Positions 12,573 to 31,187 of a DNA stretch of 64,000 nt are shown here, in pieces; position 1 is the first letter of the stretch, and the number at the start of each line of letters is the position of its first letter. The notes beneath the pieces were generated by a model. The model worked only from the letters and a program-made list of their open reading frames with translations. It did no database searches and was not told the origin of the DNA. Source of the DNA: Chamaecrista fasciculata (Eukaryota > Streptophyta > Magnoliopsida > Fabales > Fabaceae); NCBI GenBank assembly GCA_003254925.1, contig QANZ01014782.1, forward strand, positions 1 to 64,000, in the 5' to 3' direction. Position numbers and translations under genes: made by a program.

Positions 12573-13129
12573 ATGTCTCAGTTGATCGATAAAGCCAAGG
12601 GTTTCGTAGCAGAGAAGATAGCGAACGTGAAGAAGCCGGAGGCGAGTGTCACCGACGTCGATTTCAAGCGCGTGAGCCGCGACTGCATCGAGTACCTCGC
12701 CAATGTCTCCGTCACAAACCCTTACGGATCCCCAATCCCAATTTGCGAAATCTCCTACTCTCTCAAAAGCGCAAATAGGTCACGATTCGATTCGATTTTT
12801 CAATTTTCGTCTAATTAAAGCCTGAAATTCGTCGATGATTGAATCCTGATGGTTTAATTTTGTGTAGGGAGATAGCGAAGGGGACGATTCCAGATCCAGG
12901 GTCGTTGAAGGCGAATGATACGACGATGTTGGAAGTGCCTATGAAGGTGGCTTATAGCATATTGATGAACTTAGCGAGAGATATTGGGGCTGATTGGGAC
13001 ATTGATTATCAGCTTGATTTGGGGCTTACGATTGATCTTCCTGTCGTTGGGAATTTCACTATTCCTCTCTCTCATAAGGGAGAGATCAAGCTGCCTACTC
13101 TCTCTAATATGTTCTCCTCCTCCACATAA
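12573..13129 (+). CDS. LEA14: LEA14-type late embryogenesis abundant protein (LEA_2)
   Basis: A complete two-exon gene. Exon 1 is 12573-12778 (ends AATAG|GTCACG) and exon 2 is 12868-13129 (after TGTGTAG), giving 155 residues. The phase-2 split codon restores R69 and the reading SLKSANREIAKG. The protein starts MSQLIDKAKGFVAEKIANV and has one LEA_2/WHy domain, about residues 30-130. Family hallmarks are YLANVSVTNPYGSPIPICEI, PDPGSLKANDTTML, ARDIGADWDIDYQLDLGL and LPVVGNFTIPLSHKGEIKLP, and the length matches LEA14 homologues (about 150). LEA14 proteins are folded, soluble, cytosolic stress proteins linked to desiccation and salt tolerance. The promoter with ABRE-like boxes supports stress control. 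The gene lies between two copies of one copia LTR, which may be a scaffolding artefact. Confidence 0.95.
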
Positions 13130-13705
13130 ATAATTACTTCCCTCGATCTTTTCTATAATTTTAAAAGGTTGTCAGTATTAGGCCCTATAGTAAGTACCTC
13201 TATACATATATATATATATATAAAGTAATGTAAAATGTAAAATAAAGTCTCCAGCTTAATTATATGTAGGATGACACCTTATGACCTTATCTATATATAC
13301 GCCTCTATGATGTAGGATCTCTTTGGAGTTTGAAGTTTGAACCCTTATGTGGGTCTACGTATACGTGTCTGCCTTTTCTAACCTACTTCCAATTTCCAAA
13401 TATGCTTGGTATCTCTTTTACTATTCGGATCACCATCAAGTTGCTCTGTTGAGCCATATGATTTGGTTCATAATCTGCTCAACATGCAAAAGCAAAAGAA
13501 ATAATCAATTAAGATACATTGGTCAATGTGACAATGTTCCATTTAAAAATCCCAACCTAAATTTTGTGGACATATTCTTTTTGAAAAAAAAAACTCACAA
13601 TAATTTTATTTCAAATGTCTTTTGTGGATTACCTTTTATTTTTTAAAAGCATCAAAGTCGAAGCTAAAGACACTTACAATTCAGATAATACAAATCCAAT
13701 AAATN

Positions 13706-13979
13706 TATAAGAAATATGAATACTCAAAGAATAGAGAAAAGTAAGAGGGGAGAGTGGTTCTTATCATTCAACTCATTTCATCCACTTTACATCAACACCT
13801 AAAGCCTCTATTTATAGGCTAAAGGATCTATAAGGGAGATGTACCAACTTAATGTACATAATGAAGGGATAAGGTTATATTCATATACATAGAGAAAGTA
13901 AAAAGAAAACTCAAACTTCTATGCATAGAGAATACCAAAAGACAAATGTGGATATTCACAAACATAATTATTTATAACA
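13706..13979 (-). mobile_element. Second copy of the copia LTR (solo-looking)
   Basis: This is nearly identical to 9450-9723 (I count about two differences over 274 bp) and is preceded by a single N at 13705 that hides its left end. The right flank AAACG (13980-13984) matches the left flank of the other copy. No primer-binding site is visible to its left. It is either a solo LTR or the partner of the LTR at 9440. Confidence 0.7.
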
Positions 13980-14516
13980 AAACGGTAATTAATTTGTGGC
14001 TCCACCAATTAATTTGAGATACAAAATTGTGATATAATTACAAATCCTACCATAATTGATTTACCAAAACCGGTAATTACAAATGATTGTGGCGCCGCCA
14101 ATTAATTTGAGATAAAAAATTCAAACAGTGATTCACATTCACAAATAACATAATACGAAACGGGTAATTAATAGAGGGCAAAATTTGATGTACAAGGTTG
14201 GCTTAAAAATTATATATGATTGGTTGCTGAAACGACATAATTGACATGTGGACATAAATTGATGATTAAAAAATGTTAAATAAAATGATATATGACATGA
14301 TGCAATAGAATTGGTCGAAGTGTCATAAATAGTTTTAATTACAATTTAAGACCCAGTGCCACGTGACAGTGAAAGACCAGATGTGCATATATGATTATTT
14401 GGCTAATGAAGGTTCTTAATAGAATTTATCCATTTCACAGCTGTCGTAGCCACATGATGCTTTATTGTAATTTATGAATTGCTAATTAAGCAGAATAATT
14501 AAATTAATTATTCTAA

Positions 14517-21751
<7,235 letters not shown>

Positions 21752-22046
21752 NNNNNNNNNNNNNNNNNNNNNNNNNNNNNNNNNNNNNNNNNNNNNNNNN
21801 NNNNNNNNNNNNNNNNNNNNNNNNNNNNNNNNNNNNNNNNNNNNNNNNNNNNNNNNNNNNNNNNNNNNNNNNNNNNNNNNNNNNNNNNNNNNNNNNNNNN
21901 NNNNNNNNNNNNNNNNNNNNNNNNNNNNNNNNNNNNNNNNNNNNNNNNNNNNNNNNNNNNNNNNNNNNNNNNNNNNNNNNNNNNNNNNNNNNNNNNNNNN
22001 NNNNNNNNNNNNNNNNNNNNNNNNNNNNNNNNNNNNNNNNNNNNNN
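21752..22046. other. Sequence gap (run of N)
   Basis: This stretch is 295 undetermined bases covering the start of exon 1 and the proximal promoter of TAR copy 2, and the left part of the palindromic repeat at 22047. Confidence 1.
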
Positions 22047-22424
22047 TACCCTGTGGTTTGAAACTTGACACTTTGGTACCCTGTGGTATTCTCCATTAAC
22101 ACTTTGGTACCCTTTGGAGCTATTTTGTAATTTTAACCATAATAAATTTTACAAAAATTACATATTGACCCCAAAAAAATTTTAAATTTTTCATTTTAGT
22201 CCCTATATAATATGTATCCAGGGACCTGTTTGTAATTTTTTAAAAATTTTTTGGGGTCAATATGTAATTTTTGAAAAATTTGTTATGGTTAAAATTACAA
22301 AATAGCTCCAAAGGGTACCAAAGTATTAATGGAGAATATCACAGGGTACCAAAGTGTCAAGTTTCAAACCACAGGGTATCAAAGTGAAATAGGGTCAAAC
22401 CATAGGGTACCAAAGTGTAATTTA
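22047..22424. repeat. Palindromic foldback repeat (GGTACCCTGTGG family), left part in the gap
   Basis: Words such as TTTGAAACTTGACACTTTGG and TTTGGAGCTATTTTGTAATTT on the left recur inverted on the right (CCAAAGTGTCAAGTTTCAAA, AAATTACAAAATAGCTCCAAA). The centre is about 22205. Non-coding, probably a MITE or long-TIR element. Confidence 0.65.
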
Positions 22425-22429
22425 CCTTT

Positions 22430-23330
22430 TATTATATTATATGAATATGATTAATTAGATGAGATGGCACATTTCTTTCTCACCCAGTGATAGAAAATAT
22501 ATATATATATATATATATATCATTTGCTAGTATTATCATATATTACGCATGAACCTAATTAAATAAAACTTTAGCCACATAAATTGATAATTAATTTATT
22601 ACTAGCCTCATGTTTAAATTGCTTGTTTTACATTGATAGAACACGTTATATGATATATATTGAATTTGTCTCAAATATAAATATTAACATGTAAATTTAA
22701 TACAACTATGCAAACTACTCAATATTTCTAATTTACATGTTCTTGAACTAATAAGTGATAAAATTCCTTATAGATTGACTCATTCAGAAAAATCTAAAAG
22801 AAAAAATAATAAACATATGCCATTACAATATTACACATGCCTACATGTGTCGCCCAATGGAAGAAATACACATGGGACATGCCTATACCACTGCAATGCA
22901 AGACTGTGGCGTAGGGCTATTTCTCCTCTTCCTCTTTATAGGAGGTCCACCATTTTAATTGTTCATTCTATTCATTTAGATAGAAATTAAAGGCGTATTT
23001 GATTTTGTTTTTTAAAACAGTTGTTTAGTTTTGAAAAAAAAAAAACAATATGTATTTTTTGTCTATTAAAATAAAAAATTGTTTTTTAAAAATAGAATCA
23101 AACACGCCCTAAAGTTCTCATTTGAAAGAATATAATCTTCAATAATATTTTTTTTTCTCCTTATGAGGTCATTTTTTCACATTAGTTATGAAAAAATGGC
23201 TTTATCTCTTTGATAGATAAAGTCAACTATATTTAGTTTTGTATTCAAAATTTAATTTGAAGTTTCATTTGATATTATATATACATGGGTCACATGGGAA
23301 ATTAAAAAAATAGACAATAATGGAGATTAA
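22430..23330. repeat. Upstream segment of TAR copy 2, duplicated at 30005-30995
   Basis: Long matches with 30005-30995 in the same orientation (TTAGATGAGAT.GCACATTTCTTTCTC, TAGTATTATCATATATTACGC, GGAAGAAATACACATGGGAC). It contains a small hairpin MITE at 22991-23110 with AGGCGTATTTGATT / AATCAAACACGCCCT ends. The segment is the shared distal promoter of two TAR exon-1 copies. It holds no gene. Confidence 0.7.
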
Positions 23331-23399
23331 GCACATGGCATTTGTACTGTATATATATTGATTCTGTGTAAATGAGGAAGCTAGGCATTTATTCATTTT

Positions 23400-24120
23400 C
23401 CTAAAATATCTTATATGGTATCAGAGCAAAAAGTCATGCGCTATGACCAGTCCCTCACCTTCTGAAATTTCTTCTTCTCCTTCTGCTGCTACTCCACAGA
23501 TTAGTCTTCTTCCTACTGCTTCTTTTTCACAGAAATACGGTCCTCATCCTATTTCTGTGAAACTTGAACATGACAATTTCCTTTTATGGAAACAGCAAGC
23601 GATGGCTAGTGTTAAAGGCCATAAACTTCAGTCCTTTCTTCTTGGTGATGGGTCAATGCCCTCACAATTTCTTTCTGATTTTGATCGTCTTTCTCACAAA
23701 GTTAGTGATGCTTTTAGTACATGGGAGCAGCAAGATCAATTGCTACTCTCATGGTTACTCTCCTCTACGTCTGATAACTTGCTCACAATGATGGTTGGTT
23801 GTGAGCATGCTTATCAGGTTTGGGCAAAACTTGAGAGCTTCTTTGCTTCTTAGACAAAGGCCAAAGTGCGCCAGTTTAAGTCACAGTTGAGGTCCTTGAA
23901 GAAAGGTACCCTGAAAATGAATGAATACTTGTTGAAGGTTAAGAAACTTGTCGATAGCTTATTCTCTGTTGGTTCTCCTGTTAGCTCCTCTGATCACATT
24001 GAGGCCATCCTTGAAGGTCTACCTCAAGAGTACAATGGTTTTGTGGTTTCAGTGATCTCTCAAACAGATCCTTACACAGTTACTGATATTGAGAGTCTTT
24101 TAGTTGCTCAAGGTTAAGAG
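23400..24120 (+). mobile_element. Copia gag fragment (fossil)
   Basis: TGGTATCAGAGC at about 23417, a primer-binding site complementary to initiator tRNA-Met, is followed by a copia gag region (UBN2-type; words ISVKLEHDNFLLWKQQ, AYQVWAKLESFF, ILEGLPQEYNGFV). Only the leader and gag part remain, and the fragment is broken. Its right edge abuts intron 1 of TAR copy 3 at about 24121, where the downstream exons of that copy are absent. Confidence 0.8.
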
Positions 24121-25377
24121 TCTTTTATATTATAGGTTATCATATATTGATCGAGTATCCTAATTATCTGGTTACGATCGGATATATATATATAGGGTAG
24201 TTGAAACAACATATATCTATCCTACTTAATACCTGATATCTTTTATTTTTCATCATCTCTATACCCTATCACATATTGAGTATCCAATGGATGTATACAA
24301 GATATTTTCTAGGTCAAAGTATAAATTTGGTCTCTTATCTTATAGTTAGGTTGCAAATCTGGCCATTATCCTTTTTTTTTTTAGATTTGACTCTATATCT
24401 TTGCAAAAGATTCTACCGTTAGTCTTACTCTAAATCTCTTTTATCTCCCTCCGTTAAGTGTGACATGGATAGCTGAGTTAGAGGAGAAAGAAAACTAACG
24501 TGGGGACCAAAATTGTTAAATCAAGAAAGATATATATAGAATCAAAATTGCAACTTACCCTAAAGATAAGGGACTAAAATTGCACTTTAATATTCAACTC
24601 GCAAAATCAGCATGTCACGTCAGCGTTAACAGAGGCAAGAAGGACGAAAATTGGGGTGAGACTAACGGTTAATTTTTTTTTTCAAAGATGTGAGACCAAA
24701 AGTGTGAAAAAAAAGGACTGATTTGTAACCTAACCAATTACAGAGGACCAAAATTGTACTTTGACCTATTGTTTATAAGCAAATTTGGAAGTGTGCTCTA
24801 ATATCCGTTCAAATTATCATCCCTATTCACAATTTATTAATTATAGAAAGGCCTCAAATTATGGGATAAAGTTCTCTCAACAAGATTGTTTTCAATAAGA
24901 CTAGAACCAATAAGACTACTTTATTTATAGGAACTGAAATATCTACCACTCCAACGAATCAATTTCTCAAGTTCAGCTAGTGATGTTATATTATATAATA
25001 ACATAATTAAGTATGTGTAAAAAGAAACACAAACCTTCCAGCATCTGCAGGGCAACTAGAATTAAATAGAGAGCAATTAGGGCCATAATAGCATGAATTG
25101 CACTCACAAACAGGTTGATTGCCATTGAGAACCAAACCATCTAAATAGGCACTTCCATGTCCTGAACACTCTATGGTTGCCACTTTCTCTGCTTCTTTTG
25201 CAGCCAATCTGCTCCATGTGGGCAACGATAATTTTTGTGATGGTGATGAACTTGATGCACTACCATAGAGGTTTGAGGAAGATGATGATGCCAATGTTAT
25301 AATAATCATGGCTATCATCATGATGCCACAATATGTAATGGATATTATATTGGAGAAATTATTGGCTTCTTTGCCAT
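24121..25377 (-). pseudogene. TAR/alliinase-like copy 3: orphan exon 1 with part of intron 1
   Basis: The exon 1 homologue runs from ATG 25377 to 25035 (donor AG|GTTTGT kept), followed by intron 1 down to 24121, where it meets the copia fragment. No exons 2-5 follow before copy 2, so no aminotransferase domain can be made. Relative to copies 1 and 2 there is a 5-bp insertion (25346-25355 region) that causes a stop after about ten codons from the normal ATG; a downstream in-frame Met (25321) would still read the EGF-like domain. The intact TATA-like sequence TATAAATATACAATGG lies at about 25440-25455. Confidence 0.8.
24312..24766. mobile_element. Long-TIR MULE-like element in intron 1 of TAR copy 3
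   Basis: This is the same ancestral insertion as 475-934 and 20727-21184, with matching ends and flanks. Confidence 0.7.
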
Positions 25378-25685
25378 ATTGTTCTTAAATTTTAAGAATA
25401 CTGCTTGGGGGTTTTTGATGAAAGGATGTGGTTCATGCCATTGTATATTTATAAGGGAGGTTTTGGCTTAATTATGTAAGAAATAATTGATAGTCAATGC
25501 ACGACTTATGATGAGAACTAAAATTATAGATTTTTATTGGACCTCATGTATGCATGGATACATAAATTATTTAATATTTAAAATTATGAATGTATATTGT
25601 AACTACAAATTATTATCACTTGTGGATTAATGATTTGTACTAAAGATTTTTTTAATTAATCTGAAAACTGTCATGCACAATTGCA

Positions 25686-25776
25686 CATGGCCAAAATCAG
25701 TCTTAAAGATTCGTACAGGTCGTCTTAATTTATTGTGTGGTCCTTGTACGAATCTTTAAGACTGATGTTGGCCATG
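25686..25776. repeat. Short near-perfect hairpin
   Basis: The arms are CATGGCCAAAATCAGTCTTA and its complement TAAGACTGATGTTGGCCATG, continuing through AAGATTCGTACA.GG, about 34 bp each with few mismatches. The loop is about 22 nt. The loop and right arm are followed by a direct repeat of TTTATTGTGTGGTCCTTGTACGAAT. It could be a small MITE or a small-RNA precursor. Confidence 0.6.
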
Positions 25777-25896
25777 TTTCAGATTAATTGTCTTAATTTA
25801 TTGTGTGGTCCTTGTACGAATTTATTGTGTGGTCAAGTTTTTTTTTCTATTTAATAAAATTTGTATTCATGCATACATGAGGTCCAATTAATATTT

Positions 25897-28800
25897 GGGG
25901 TTTTTTATACCAATAATACAAAAAAATTTATTATTTATTAATATACCTTTTTTTTTCTTAATTTCCTTAATGGGATACGCACCCGTCTAACGCGAATTCA
26001 GCCTTGACAGCCAATCAGCTGGTGCCACGTGGCACCGGCTGAATATTTTTTTGCTAAAAACACGCTGAAATCGAGTCACATGGACTCGATTTCAGAACTG
26101 ACTTCTGAAATCGAGTCCCAAGGACTCGATTTCAGACTGACACCGTGTTAGTCTGGAATCGATCCAGGGCTCGAGGGTCGATTTCAGACTGACACTGTGT
26201 CAGTCTGAGCCGGTCAAATTTTTTAAATGAGGCCAACGTTCGGCCTTCAATATATAAGGGAGAGGGAAGGAAAGAAAGAGAAAGAGAAAGAGAAAGAGAA
26301 AGAGGAAGAGAAAGAGAGATAGGCGAAGAGAAAGAGAAAGAGAGATAGGCGAGAGGGAGAGAAAGAGAAAGAGAGATAGGGAAGGGTTTGAGAAGGCAAC
26401 GAGAGAAGGGTTGGGAGAAAGAGAGATTTGAGAGTGTGAGTGTAAGGAAGGCAGCGTGAGAAGAGAGTGAGAGTGTGACATTATATTGTGTGTGTGAGTG
26501 TGAGTGTTGTGAGTGTGTGTTTGAGAGTGAAAGAGAGATAGGAAAGGAGGAAGAAGAAGAAGAAGAAGAAGAAGAAGAAGAAGAAGAAGGTACGTGAGTA
26601 TATATATATATATATATTTTTTAATTAAATTAAATTTATTTTTCGAATTTACTTAAATTTTTGTTATTTTTGTTGTTAGTAAATTTTTAGAAATTAAATT
26701 GATTAATTTTTTTTATTTATGTTTATTAATTTTTTGATTAGTTGAGAGAGAAGAAGAAAGAGGAGTTAAGAAAGAAGATTAAAAGGTAAAATTAATTTTT
26801 TTTGTTAGTTAATGTTAATGATTTTTGTTGATATTTTGTTAGTTAATGTTAATGATTTGTGTTGATATTTTGTTTGATATACTTTTGTTAGATTATGTAG
26901 TATTTTTCAGATATTAGAATATTAGATACTTTTTAAAATAATATTGTTAGTGACAAAGGTGTTAGAAAATTTGTTTGCAATAATCTTAATGATATTTGTT
27001 GATATTTTGTTAGTTAATGTTAATGATTTTTGTTGGTATTTTGTTTGATATACTTTTGTTAGATTATGTAATTTTCTTTAGATATTGTTGGTTAATTTTT
27101 TATTAGATAATATTTGTAAATGTTTTAGATGATGTAGTTAGTTTAGATATTAAAATATTAGATAAATTTGAGATAATATTGTTAGAGATAAACTTGTAAG
27201 ATATTTGTTTAAAATATTAGATAATTGTTAAAATAATAAAATTGTTAGATANTCGTTAGATAATGTTATATAATTATTTAGGTAGTTAGTTAACTTTCAA
27301 AATAGTATGTTAGATAATTTATTTTTAACACAATATTGTTTGAGATATAATTCAATTTTAGATGATAATTTTATTTAAATTGTATTTATTAGAGAAAAAT
27401 GTCAACGAGGGTCAGATGCTTGGTATATAGTCATGGATCAATCTCTCCCGGTGGTGTTTGTGGGGTTATGTTTCAATCTGAACGGAAAAAAGTCATTACG
27501 TTGTCTAGTGATATTACGTTCGATAGATTGAAAGAATTGATTAGGGAAAAACTTATGCTTTCTCCTCTTGAAGAAATCACTTCTATCGTGTATAGATTGC
27601 CAGTAAGTTTTCTAAACCCTGGATATGTCTACACGACCTTCATCTTATCGGGTGATGATGATGTCAACTCAATGATGGAAACACATATAGAATGGATGGT
27701 AAACACAATGCTTGAGTTGTATGTAGAAGTGTCTGCAGGGAACACATTTGACTTAAACACTGCAATGGTCCCTGTGGAGAACACAAATTTTATCTGTCCA
27801 CCCACCGTTAGAGAGACAACGGCTGAAAACTTTGCATCTTCAAGTGTGTTTCGACCATTGTTTGGAGGAGGCATGGATAATACAGTTGGATGTAGTATGG
27901 AGCCGAGCTCTTCATGTCTTTAAATACCATTGTCGTATATTCATTTTGTTTATGCCTTGATACAGGTTGATGGACTGGACGAGTTAGAAGAAATGGCTCG
28001 CAATGCTGACAACTATCCCGACTTCAGTCATCGAGTCAATGCCATCTGTAAAGATCTGAAGGGGGCATTAGGTGAGCAGCATGCCCACATGCTGGAGGAG
28101 CATGTCTATGCACCCCTCAAACCACAGGTTCAGCCGGCAGAACTCGTTCCGTCTCAGCCACCGCCTAAGAAAAAAAAGTGGCGGCTCGGGTTTCTTTCCG
28201 CAAGACGGCCGAAAAAAAATATTTTCAATCAGCAGCCGCCACCAGCTAATCCACAACCACCGAGGCACCAGCAGTCACTGAGACACTCCTTCTGTCAGCC
28301 ATCCAATGCACCTCAGGAGCCAGAGGAGTCATCTCGGCATTCCTTTTCAAGTCATGCTGGTCCTTCGTCGCTGCACATGCCTGGTCCATCGATACACGTG
28401 CCTACTCCCGGTCCATCGACACACGTGCCTACTCCTGCTCCATCGACACACGTGCCTACTCCTTCTCCATCGACACACGTGCCTACTCCTGCTCCATCGA
28501 CACACGTGCCTACTCATTTGACATCCCATATGTCTGGTCCTTCATCATCCCACATGCCTGGACCTTCGACACCGATGACACCGATGCATGGTATGCAGCA
28601 GGCATCGATGTTTGATATGCAGCAGGCATCGATGTTTGATATGCAGCAGACATCGACGTTTGATATGCAGCAGACATCGATGTTTGGTATGCCAGATTCG
28701 TCACAGGGGGGTTTTTATACCCCGCCACCATATTCTTTGACGATGACGAGTCCTACTTTTCAGCGAGGCCCTACTATTTAGCCGGGCTTTATGAGAGAGT

Positions 28801-29841
28801 TTATTATGAACACTCCTCTACGTATCGGTGATGCTCATATTGACAGATAGGTGCAGCCCTTTCCACTGCCACAGTCGCTATCGGGAGAGGCAGATGACAG
28901 GCATCAAGGTGATCAGGGAGGTCACAAAGGTAAAGGTAAGGCTGTAGCAAAAAAACATCAACCGAAGAGTAAAACTTGCTACATATGCCCGGAGTGGCAT
29001 TGGCCAGAGGGTGGGCAGAGGGTGGTGCAGGGGTCTTACTCGGAGCATGGGCCGCCAGAATGGCAGCAGCAGGAGGATAACGAGGACGAAGATGATTAAA
29101 TTTCATTGTTTTATTTTTAATTTTATGTAGTTTCGATTACAATTTTCATGTTTTAGAATTTATATCATTAAAAGAGTTATGATTATTGTTCTTATATTTT
29201 TTAAATGATAGATAATTTATGTTATAAAAGTCATATAAATAATTTGAATTTTTTAAAAAATAAAACAAAGTTCATTTACTTTAAATTTAATTAAATAATA
29301 TATTTTTAAATTAACTTTATTAGTTAAAATGATTAATTTATTTAATTTTATTAGTAGAAAATATTTTTGCATATTAGTTTTTATTATTAAAATTTATTAC
29401 ATAAATATTTTATATTTTTTAATTAATATATTTTATATTTTATAATTATTCTTCATTAAATAATTTCTTTTTTAACTTTTTAAAATAATATTTAAATTAA
29501 ATTAATTTTATTAATTTCATTTTAAAGAAAATCTTTATTTAATTTATTATTTAAAAAAAACAGAAATTAAAAAAAAAAACTTACCGTGCAGACTGCACGG
29601 TCTGCACTGTGCAGACTGTGCAGTCTGCACTCTGAAATCGCGTCAGTCTGGCGCGATTTCAGTGACTTTTTAAAAAAAAAATTTATTTTTTAATCAATCG
29701 GTGCCACGTGGCGCCGGCTGATTGGTTGGCCCGGGCTGAAATCGAACCGGGCCAACGCGTATCCCATCTAGGGAAATAAAAAAAAAAAAGTCGATCCCAA
29801 TACATAAATATTTTTTTTTGTGTTATTAAAATAAAAAAACC
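25897..29841 (+). mobile_element. MULE, 3945 bp, internally deleted, with perfect 9-bp TSD
   Basis: The target duplication TTAATATTT is perfect at 25888-25896 and 29842-29850. Imperfect inverted ends (GGGGTTTTTTATACCAATAA against GGTTTTTTTATTTTAATAAC) are followed by matching subterminal blocks with GATGGGATACGC, GGTGCCACGTGGC.CCGGCTGA. Left subterminal palindromes CTGAAATCGAGTC..GGACTCGATTTCAG and right ones TGCAGACTGTGCAGTCTGCA are likely protein-binding sites. It contains one coding relic (27399-29099). Inserted into the upstream region of TAR copy 3, it separates that exon from the segment at 30005-30995. Confidence 0.85.
27399..29099 (+). pseudogene. MULE-encoded protein relic: N-terminal domain plus proline-rich tail, no catalytic core
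   Basis: The first part (27399-27923, 174 codons) starts MSTRVRCLVYSHGSISPGG and includes ITFDRLKELIREKL, SIVYRLPVSFLNPGYVY and LELYVEVS. These fit the N-terminal domain of plant MuDR-type transposase-like proteins. After a short AT-rich intron-like stretch ending TACAG at 27965, the same frame continues (DGLDELEEMARNADNYPDF) into a Lys/Arg and Pro-rich tail with five HVPTP.PST repeats (about 28396-28513) and four MQQ.S.FD units (about 28595-28690), then a basic/acidic end. The DDE catalytic and SWIM zinc-finger regions expected between are absent. Two TAG codons, at 28779 and 28846, interrupt the tail; each fits a CAG-to-TAG change. It is a deletion derivative, not active. Confidence 0.6.
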
Positions 29842-30004
29842 TTAATATTTGTACAGGTCAATTTTTTTACTATTTAATAAAATTTAAATTGACGGTATAT
29901 TTTTTTTTTTAATTTTCTTACATTATTTAAAACCATTTAATATTAGATAAAGGAGAATGGTAATATTGTAATTAATCATGTTTAATACAATATTAATTGT
30001 CCCA

Positions 30005-30995
30005 CATGAATAATGTTATATTATATGAATATGGTTAATTAGATGAGATAGCACATTTCTTTCTCAACTTGCCCACAGTGATATATATATACTAGGGGCT
30101 TTGTGTGTCCTAACGAGCACGCAAATATGTATATAAAATAAATTAGGAACCAAATTGTTGACTCAGTAAAAAAGAAGGGATTAAATAATTAATTTCCTCT
30201 TATTTTATTACATGTAATATTTTTATCTTAGTATAAGTGGGAGGACGATCAGAAGGCTCCTCCCACATATAATATAGTATAGATATCATTTGCTAGTATT
30301 ATCATATATTACGCATGAACCTAATAAAATAAAATTTTACCCACATAAATTGATAATTAATTTTTTACTAGCCTCATGTTTAAATTGTTTGTTTTACATT
30401 TGTAGAACACGTTATATGATATATATTGAATTTGTCTCAAATATAAATATTAATATGTAAATTTTATACAACAATGCAAACTACTCAATATTTCTAATTT
30501 ACATGTTCTTGAACTTATTAGTGGTAAAATTCAATTGGATTATAGATTGACCTAATCAAAAAATCTAAAAGAAAAAATAATAACAGATGCCATTACAATA
30601 TTACATGTGCCTACATGCGTCGCCCAAAGGAAGAAATACACATGGGACATGCCTATGCCGCTGCAATGCAAGACTACGGCGTAGGGTATGGGCGTGTTTA
30701 ATTTTATTTTTTAAAACAGTTGTTTAGTTTTGAAAACAAAAAACAATGTATATTTTTTGTTTTTCAAAATAAAAAATTATTTTTCAAAAATAGAATCAAA
30801 CACGCCCTAAAGTTCTCATTTGAAAGAATATAATCTTCAATAATATTTTTTTTCTCCTTTTGAGGTCATTTTTTCACATTAGTTATGAAAAAATGGCTTT
30901 ATCTCTTTGATAGATAAAGTCAACTATATTTAGTTTTGTATTTAAAATTTGAAGTTTCATTTGATATTATATATACATGGGTCACATGGGAAAAA
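30005..30995. repeat. Second copy of the TAR upstream segment
   Basis: Matches 22430-23330, including the hairpin MITE (30690-30808; GGGCGTGTTTAATT / AATCAAACACGCCC). It differs by an extra piece of about 190 bp at 30093-30285 (TACTAGGGGCTTTGTGTGTCC...). It holds no gene. Confidence 0.7.
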
Positions 30996-31187
30996 AATAG
31001 ACAAAAACGAACAAACACAAGTTGCCACAGACACCATTATTGACAAATTTGTTAGCCTTATATATTATCCATTAATTATTTTCATTTATTATATACAACT
31101 GTCTTGTTTAAAAATAATGATTCCATTAGATTGCCATTTTTTTTATTTGAATGGAAAGAGGAAAAACGGAGCAAAACTAACTAACTA

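Noticed and set aside
13347-13646. 99-codon frame downstream of LEA14
   Set aside because: No domain, composition typical of AT-rich non-coding DNA, no splice partners.
26200-26481. Minus-strand SLFLFLFLFL-rich frame
   Set aside because: It is low-complexity translation of a GAAAGA microsatellite within the MULE.
28068-28731. Alternative-frame and antisense repeats (HTCLLLLHR-type, SRHVCRW-type) under the MULE proline-rich tail
   Set aside because: They are shadows of the tandem DNA repeat encoding HVPTP.PST in the plus frame used by the element.
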